From: UBA6623 sp965238125
Lineage (GTDB): Bacteria > Acidobacteriota > Terriglobia > Bryobacterales > UBA6623
NCBI GenBank assembly: GCA_965238125.1
Contig: OZ250179.1
Coordinates: forward strand, 3,038,001-3,102,000
Direction: 5' to 3'
DNA: 64,000 nt
Under the pieces are notes generated by a model. That model did no database searches and was not told where the DNA came from. It was given only the letters and a program-made list of their open reading frames with translations. The translations under genes and the position numbers were made by a program. This document shows positions 60,697 to 64,000 of the stretch, piece by piece; position 1 is the stretch's first letter; the number at the start of each line of letters is the position of its first letter.

Positions 60697-62652
60697 ATGG
60701 ATCAGGTTTCCCCTACGCGCCGGAAAGATCGTGACCGCTCCTCGGCCGGGGTGCGGGAATTCTTCCGCCGCGGCGGTGTCCTGGCGCAATTCCATCCCGA
60801 TTACGAATTTCGGCCCGGTCAGCTTTCGATGGCGCAGGAGGTCGAAGCGGCGCTCGAGGAAAAGCGACACCTTACGGTCGAAGCGGGCACCGGTACCGGC
60901 AAGACCTTGGCCTACCTTATTCCCGTTCTCGCCGGCGGCAGGCGCGTCATCATTTCTACAGGCACGAAAGCGCTCCAAGAGCAACTCTATTACAAGGACG
61001 TCCCTTTCTTAGCAAAGGTGCTGGGCCGGGAGTTGAAGGTCGCCTACATGAAGGGGCGGAACAACTACCTTTGCCGCCAAAAGCTCTACGACGCAGCGAA
61101 ACGGCCGGTGCTCGAAGGCTTGGTCGAAATCGAAGATTTCGGGATGATCCGCGGGTGGGAGGCCGAAACGGAAACCGGCGATCGTGCCGAGTTGAAAAAG
61201 CTTCCCCAGGCGAGCACGGTCTGGGACAAGCTCGACGCTCGCCGAGAGCTGTGCTCGGGACAGAAGTGCGAGCAGTTCGACCGCTGCTTTCTCACCTTGA
61301 TGCAGCGCAAGGCGCGCGAAAGCGACATCATCATTGTCAACCATCACTTGTTCTTCGCCGACCTGGCGTTGCGTGACAACGACTACGCGTCGATCATTCC
61401 CGACTACCAAGCCGTCATCTTTGATGAAGCGCACGAAATCGAGGACGTCGCGGGCAAGCATTTCGGGGTGCAGGTCAGCGATTACCGCTTGGAAGAGTTG
61501 GCCCGCGATATTCATCACGCGGCCTTCCAAGGGGACTTCGGTTCACGGGGGCTCGATCGCGCGATCGACGGTTTTCGTACGCGCTTCCAGTCCTTCTTCG
61601 GATTGTTCTCGGGGTATCAGGGACGGGCGGGTTTCCGCGATCGAAAGGAATTCTTGGAACGGCACCAAGATTCGTATGCCGCGCTGTTGAACGCCCTCGA
61701 GAGGCTCGGGAATGAACTCAAGCAAGTGGGAAAAAAGGTCGACGAACTGATCCCGCTGGAACGCCGCGTCAAGGAACTGGACCACGATCTGCGATTTCTG
61801 ATGGAGGGCGACGACACGCGTTTCGTGTATTGGGTGGAGAAGCGGGCGCGGGCGACCTTCGTGCAAGCGACCCCGATTGATGTCTCGGAAGTGTTGCGAG
61901 AGCGCCTGTTCAATGAAGTCGACACGGTCGTGCTGACCTCGGCCACTTTAGCGGTCGAGGGGAAGTTCGATTTCATTCGCGGCCGCGTGGGGCTCGACTC
62001 GGCGCGAGAGCTTGTCGTGCCGGGACACTTTAACTTCACCGAGCAAGTCTTGTTTTACGTACCGCCCACGCTGCCCGAGCCTCGCGCCCCCGAGTTCGTC
62101 AAGGCGGCGGCGGACGAGGTCCTGCGTTTACTGCGCTTCAGCCGCGGGCGCGCCTTCGTGCTGTTCACCAGTTATCAGCAAATGCAGGCCGTGCACGATT
62201 TCGTTTCGTTCGCGATCGAGTATCCGACGCTGATCCAAGGGTCGGCCCCGAACTCGGCGTTGCTCGATGAGTTTCGCCGTACGCCCAACTGCGTCCTGTT
62301 CGCGACGGCAAGTTTTTGGCAAGGCGTCGACGTGCCGGGCGAACGGCTCAGTTGCGTGATCATCGACAAGCTGCCTTTCGCGGTTCCGAGCGAACCGGTC
62401 GTGGAGGCTCGGATCGCCGCCATTCGCGAGGCCGAGGGCAATCCCTTTTACGAGTATCAAATTCCTCAAGCCGTGATTTCTCTCAAACAGGGGTTCGGGC
62501 GTCTAATACGGAACACGAAGGACCGAGGGGCGCTCGTCTTGCTCGACAACCGCATTCTCAAGAAACGCTACGGCGAGGTCTTCCTCGGCAGCCTGCCCGA
62601 CTACACGTTTACGACTTCGCCCCGTGACGTGGAACGCTTTTTCGAGAATTGA
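60697..62652 (+). CDS. DinG/XPD-type ATP-dependent helicase
   Basis: 651 residues from the Met at 60697 (MDQVSPTRRKDRDRS). Superfamily-2 motifs: Walker A GTGTGKT at 64-70, DEAH at 243-246, TSATL, and the C-terminal QGFGRLIRNTKDRGALVLLDNR. Four cysteines (126, 186, 191, 197) are placed as in the [4Fe-4S] cluster domain of DinG and XPD helicases. It unwinds DNA 5' to 3' and resolves R-loops or forks. No exonuclease domain. The gene for QueE follows 17 bp later. Confidence 0.93.
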   Translation: MDQVSPTRRKDRDRSSAGVREFFRRGGVLAQFHPDYEFRPGQLSMAQEVEAALEEKRHLTVEAGTGTGKTLAYLIPVLAGGRRVIISTGTKALQEQLYYKDVPFLAKVLGRELKVAYMKGRNNYLCRQKLYDAAKRPVLEGLVEIEDFGMIRGWEAETETGDRAELKKLPQASTVWDKLDARRELCSGQKCEQFDRCFLTLMQRKARESDIIIVNHHLFFADLALRDNDYASIIPDYQAVIFDEAHEIEDVAGKHFGVQVSDYRLEELARDIHHAAFQGDFGSRGLDRAIDGFRTRFQSFFGLFSGYQGRAGFRDRKEFLERHQDSYAALLNALERLGNELKQVGKKVDELIPLERRVKELDHDLRFLMEGDDTRFVYWVEKRARATFVQATPIDVSEVLRERLFNEVDTVVLTSATLAVEGKFDFIRGRVGLDSARELVVPGHFNFTEQVLFYVPPTLPEPRAPEFVKAAADEVLRLLRFSRGRAFVLFTSYQQMQAVHDFVSFAIEYPTLIQGSAPNSALLDEFRRTPNCVLFATASFWQGVDVPGERLSCVIIDKLPFAVPSEPVVEARIAAIREAEGNPFYEYQIPQAVISLKQGFGRLIRNTKDRGALVLLDNRILKKRYGEVFLGSLPDYTFTTSPRDVERFFEN

Positions 62653-62669
62653 AGCTCCGGGACCTTGGC

Positions 62670-63314
62670 ATGCAGATCACGGAAATCTTCCATTCGATCC
62701 AGGGCGAGTCAAGCCGCGTCGGTTTGCCCTGTACGTTTGTGCGCTTGACGGCGTGCAATCTGCGCTGCCGCTGGTGCGATACGGAGTACTCGTTTTACGG
62801 CGGAACGAAGATGACGCTCGATGAGGTGATGGCAAGGGTCGACTCGTTCGGGTGCCGGCTCGTTGAAATTACGGGCGGCGAGCCTCTGCTTCAGCAGGAA
62901 GTCTATCCGCTGATGGAGCGCCTGCTGGCGGAAGGATACGGCGTCATGCTTGAAACCAGCGGGGAGCGATTGATCGATCAGGTCCCACGCGAAGTCGTGA
63001 AGATCGTCGACGTGAAATGTCCGGACTCGGGGGAACCCGACACTTTCGCCGGCGAGAATCTCGATCATCTGCAACCCCATGACGAGCTGAAATTCGTGAT
63101 CGCCGGCCGCCACGACTATGAGTTCGCGCGTGACTTTACGCACAATCACAAGCTGACGGATCGAGTCGCCACCGTGATTTTTTCGCCTGTTCACGGCGAG
63201 CTCGCCCCGGCCGACCTCGCGCGCTGGATGCTCGAAGACAAACTCGAGTCGCCGATTCGCTTCGGCGGGCAACTGCACAAAGTCATTTGGGGGCCCGCTA
63301 CGCCCGGGGTCTGA
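62670..63314 (+). CDS. queE: 7-carboxy-7-deazaguanine synthase
   Basis: 214 residues from the ATG at 62670; a TTG at 62649 is a possible alternative overlapping the helicase stop. A radical-SAM enzyme converting 6-carboxytetrahydropterin to CDG on the way to queuosine. The cluster motif is CxxxCxxC at Cys29/33/36 (ACNLRCRWCDTEY); ITGGEPLLQQ and the terminal LHKVIWGPATPGV fit the family. No queC, queD or queF is in the window. Confidence 0.95.
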   Translation: MQITEIFHSIQGESSRVGLPCTFVRLTACNLRCRWCDTEYSFYGGTKMTLDEVMARVDSFGCRLVEITGGEPLLQQEVYPLMERLLAEGYGVMLETSGERLIDQVPREVVKIVDVKCPDSGEPDTFAGENLDHLQPHDELKFVIAGRHDYEFARDFTHNHKLTDRVATVIFSPVHGELAPADLARWMLEDKLESPIRFGGQLHKVIWGPATPGV

Positions 63315-63588
63315 CTACGCCGGCGAATGGCCGCATCGAGTGGGCTTGCCGGCGAAGAGCGGCGTCGGTGGCGGCGTTGTCGCCGTCGCGCCGGACTCGC
63401 TCGGCATCGGCGTCTATTCCCCGTGTCTCGATGCCAAGGGGACGAGCGTTCGCGGTTTGAAGGTTTGCCAAGAGCTCTCGAAGCAACTTGCGCTCCACGT
63501 TTTCGAGACGCCCTTCAATCGGGCCAAGCTCGACGAACTGCTCAACCGTTCGCCGCGAGCGCAGGCTCGGCGACGTAAGACGGGCTAG
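63313..63588 (+). pseudogene. C-terminal fragment of a glutaminase
   Basis: Read in the frame after the queE stop: DYAGEWPHRVGLPAKSGVGG, then VAVAPDSLGIGVYSPCLDAKGTSVRGLKVCQELS. This matches the C-terminal third of GlsA-type glutaminases (about 300 residues). The catalytic serine region and everything before DYAGEW are absent, and the homology begins exactly at the queE stop, indicating a deletion junction. The stop at 63586-63588 is immediately followed by the IS1182-type terminus. Confidence 0.85.
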
Positions 63589-64000
63589 GAGTCTGTCCGA
63601 GTAACAACTTGGCACAGTTCCGGCAGGGCGGGAGATTCGGGCGCCGAGGTCAGCGACGCACGGGCGCGGAAGGCTCGTCGACCGCCGGGCGCCACAAACA
63701 AACCGCGCGGGCCGCCCAAAACGGCTTCCAGAGCCCTCCATGCGCCTCGCCGGCGCCCCCTTCCCGGTTTTTCTCCATCACGCTCCGCCACACAGCCCGT
63801 GCATCTTCAAAATATTGTGCGTCAAGCACACCAAGGCCCACTCGCCCCGCACTTTCTTCAACCCCCGCAACAAAAATTGACGAATCCCGCGGGCTTGTTT
63901 AATCTGTCCGAATATCGGCTCCACGATCCCTTTGCGTTGCGCGTACATCTTCGCTCCCGCTTTCGTCCGTAACTTGCGCTCCATCCGCTCGACTCGCGTG
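63589..64000 (-). mobile_element. IS1182-type insertion sequence, partial at window edge
   Basis: Begins GAGTCTGTCCGAGTAA, which looks like an IS1182-family terminus, and contains the 3' part of its transposase. The other end lies beyond the window. It abuts the glutaminase remnant. Confidence 0.65.
63778..64000 (-). CDS. IS1182-type transposase, C-terminal part
   Basis: The frame is open to the window edge, so only the last roughly 74 residues are seen: KMYAQRKGIVEPIFGQIKQA followed by RGIRQFLLRGLKKVRGEWAL and CLTHNILK. The Glu in VEPIFGQIK corresponds to the last acidic residue of the DDE triad. Typical of the DDE_Tnp_1 C-terminus in IS1182/IS5-group elements. Confidence 0.85.
   Translation of the reverse strand, partial: TRVERMERKLRTKAGAKMYAQRKGIVEPIFGQIKQARGIRQFLLRGLKKVRGEWALVCLTHNILKMHGLCGGA

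Overview
This is a GC-rich (roughly 60%) bacterial chromosomal segment. Its gene content points to a soil- or sponge-type Acidobacteriota (Solibacter/Bryobacter-like), with Planctomycetota or a related heterotroph as the alternative. The evidence is a TIGR02999-like ECF sigma factor coupled to a Ser/Thr kinase with TolB-like and TPR modules, a PSCyt1/PSCyt2/PSD1 cytochrome protein paired with a DUF1501 protein, a Tat-exported sulfatase, Tat-exported enzymes and FabV. This assignment is inference; no rRNA or tRNA gene was recognised.

Layout. 0.2-9.2 kb: two hypothetical proteins, sulfatase, gamma-glutamyltransferase, ECF sigma factor and a Ser/Thr kinase cut at its 3' end by an IS1380 element. 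9.2-11.6 kb: that IS1380 copy, followed directly by a 5'-truncated SIR2-like (defence-type) gene. 11.6-16.7 kb: frameshifted rhamnulokinase, clpB and hsp20. 17.3-20.4 kb: a two-gene unit of a FAD-linked oxidase with a long N-terminal extension and an unrecognised partner. 20.9-22.6 kb: glycogen phosphorylase. 22.8-31.5 kb: a small inverted-repeat element split by a second IS1380, then a lamin-tail protein, two tandem exported FAH-family enzymes, fabV, a PyrE-like protein and a third IS1380. 31.7-36 kb: the DUF1501/PSD1 pair. 36-39 kb: another small element and an IS630 that abuts a decayed ABC transporter. 39-47.4 kb: lexA, ilvE, an exported nitrilase-fold enzyme, a PQQ-type propeller, hemL and an acyl-CoA ligase. 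47.4-64 kb: an orphan glycine-betaine-type binding protein, an ogt-caspase/TPR-DUF4202 operon, an amidohydrolase-CIA30 fusion, an NtrC-type two-component pair, a membrane-anchored amidase with an actin-like ATPase, a DinG-like helicase, queE, a glutaminase remnant and the edge of an IS1182-type element.

The strongest theme is mobile-element activity and gene decay. Three IS1380 copies have precise ends; two have clear 5-bp target duplications (CTAAA, GTGAG), and the first has none and joins two half-genes, as expected after an IS-mediated deletion. A 167-322 bp non-autonomous element carries terminal inverted repeats (consensus GGGGTGTGCGACATAAAT) and 8-bp target duplications, and the fullest copy carries five short perfect hairpins. 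It occurs here in three full copies plus fragments; one copy was later split by IS1380. A second hairpin repeat (about 155-190 bp) lies in three intergenic spaces, including between the sensor kinase and response regulator genes. Broken genes (kinase, SIR2, rhaB, ABC ATPase, ABC permease, glutaminase) cluster at these elements.

The most interesting intact candidates for new biology are the amidase/actin-like ATPase pair (57975-60475), the FAD oxidase pair (17267-20407) and the ogt-caspase/TPR-DUF4202 operon (48644-52664).
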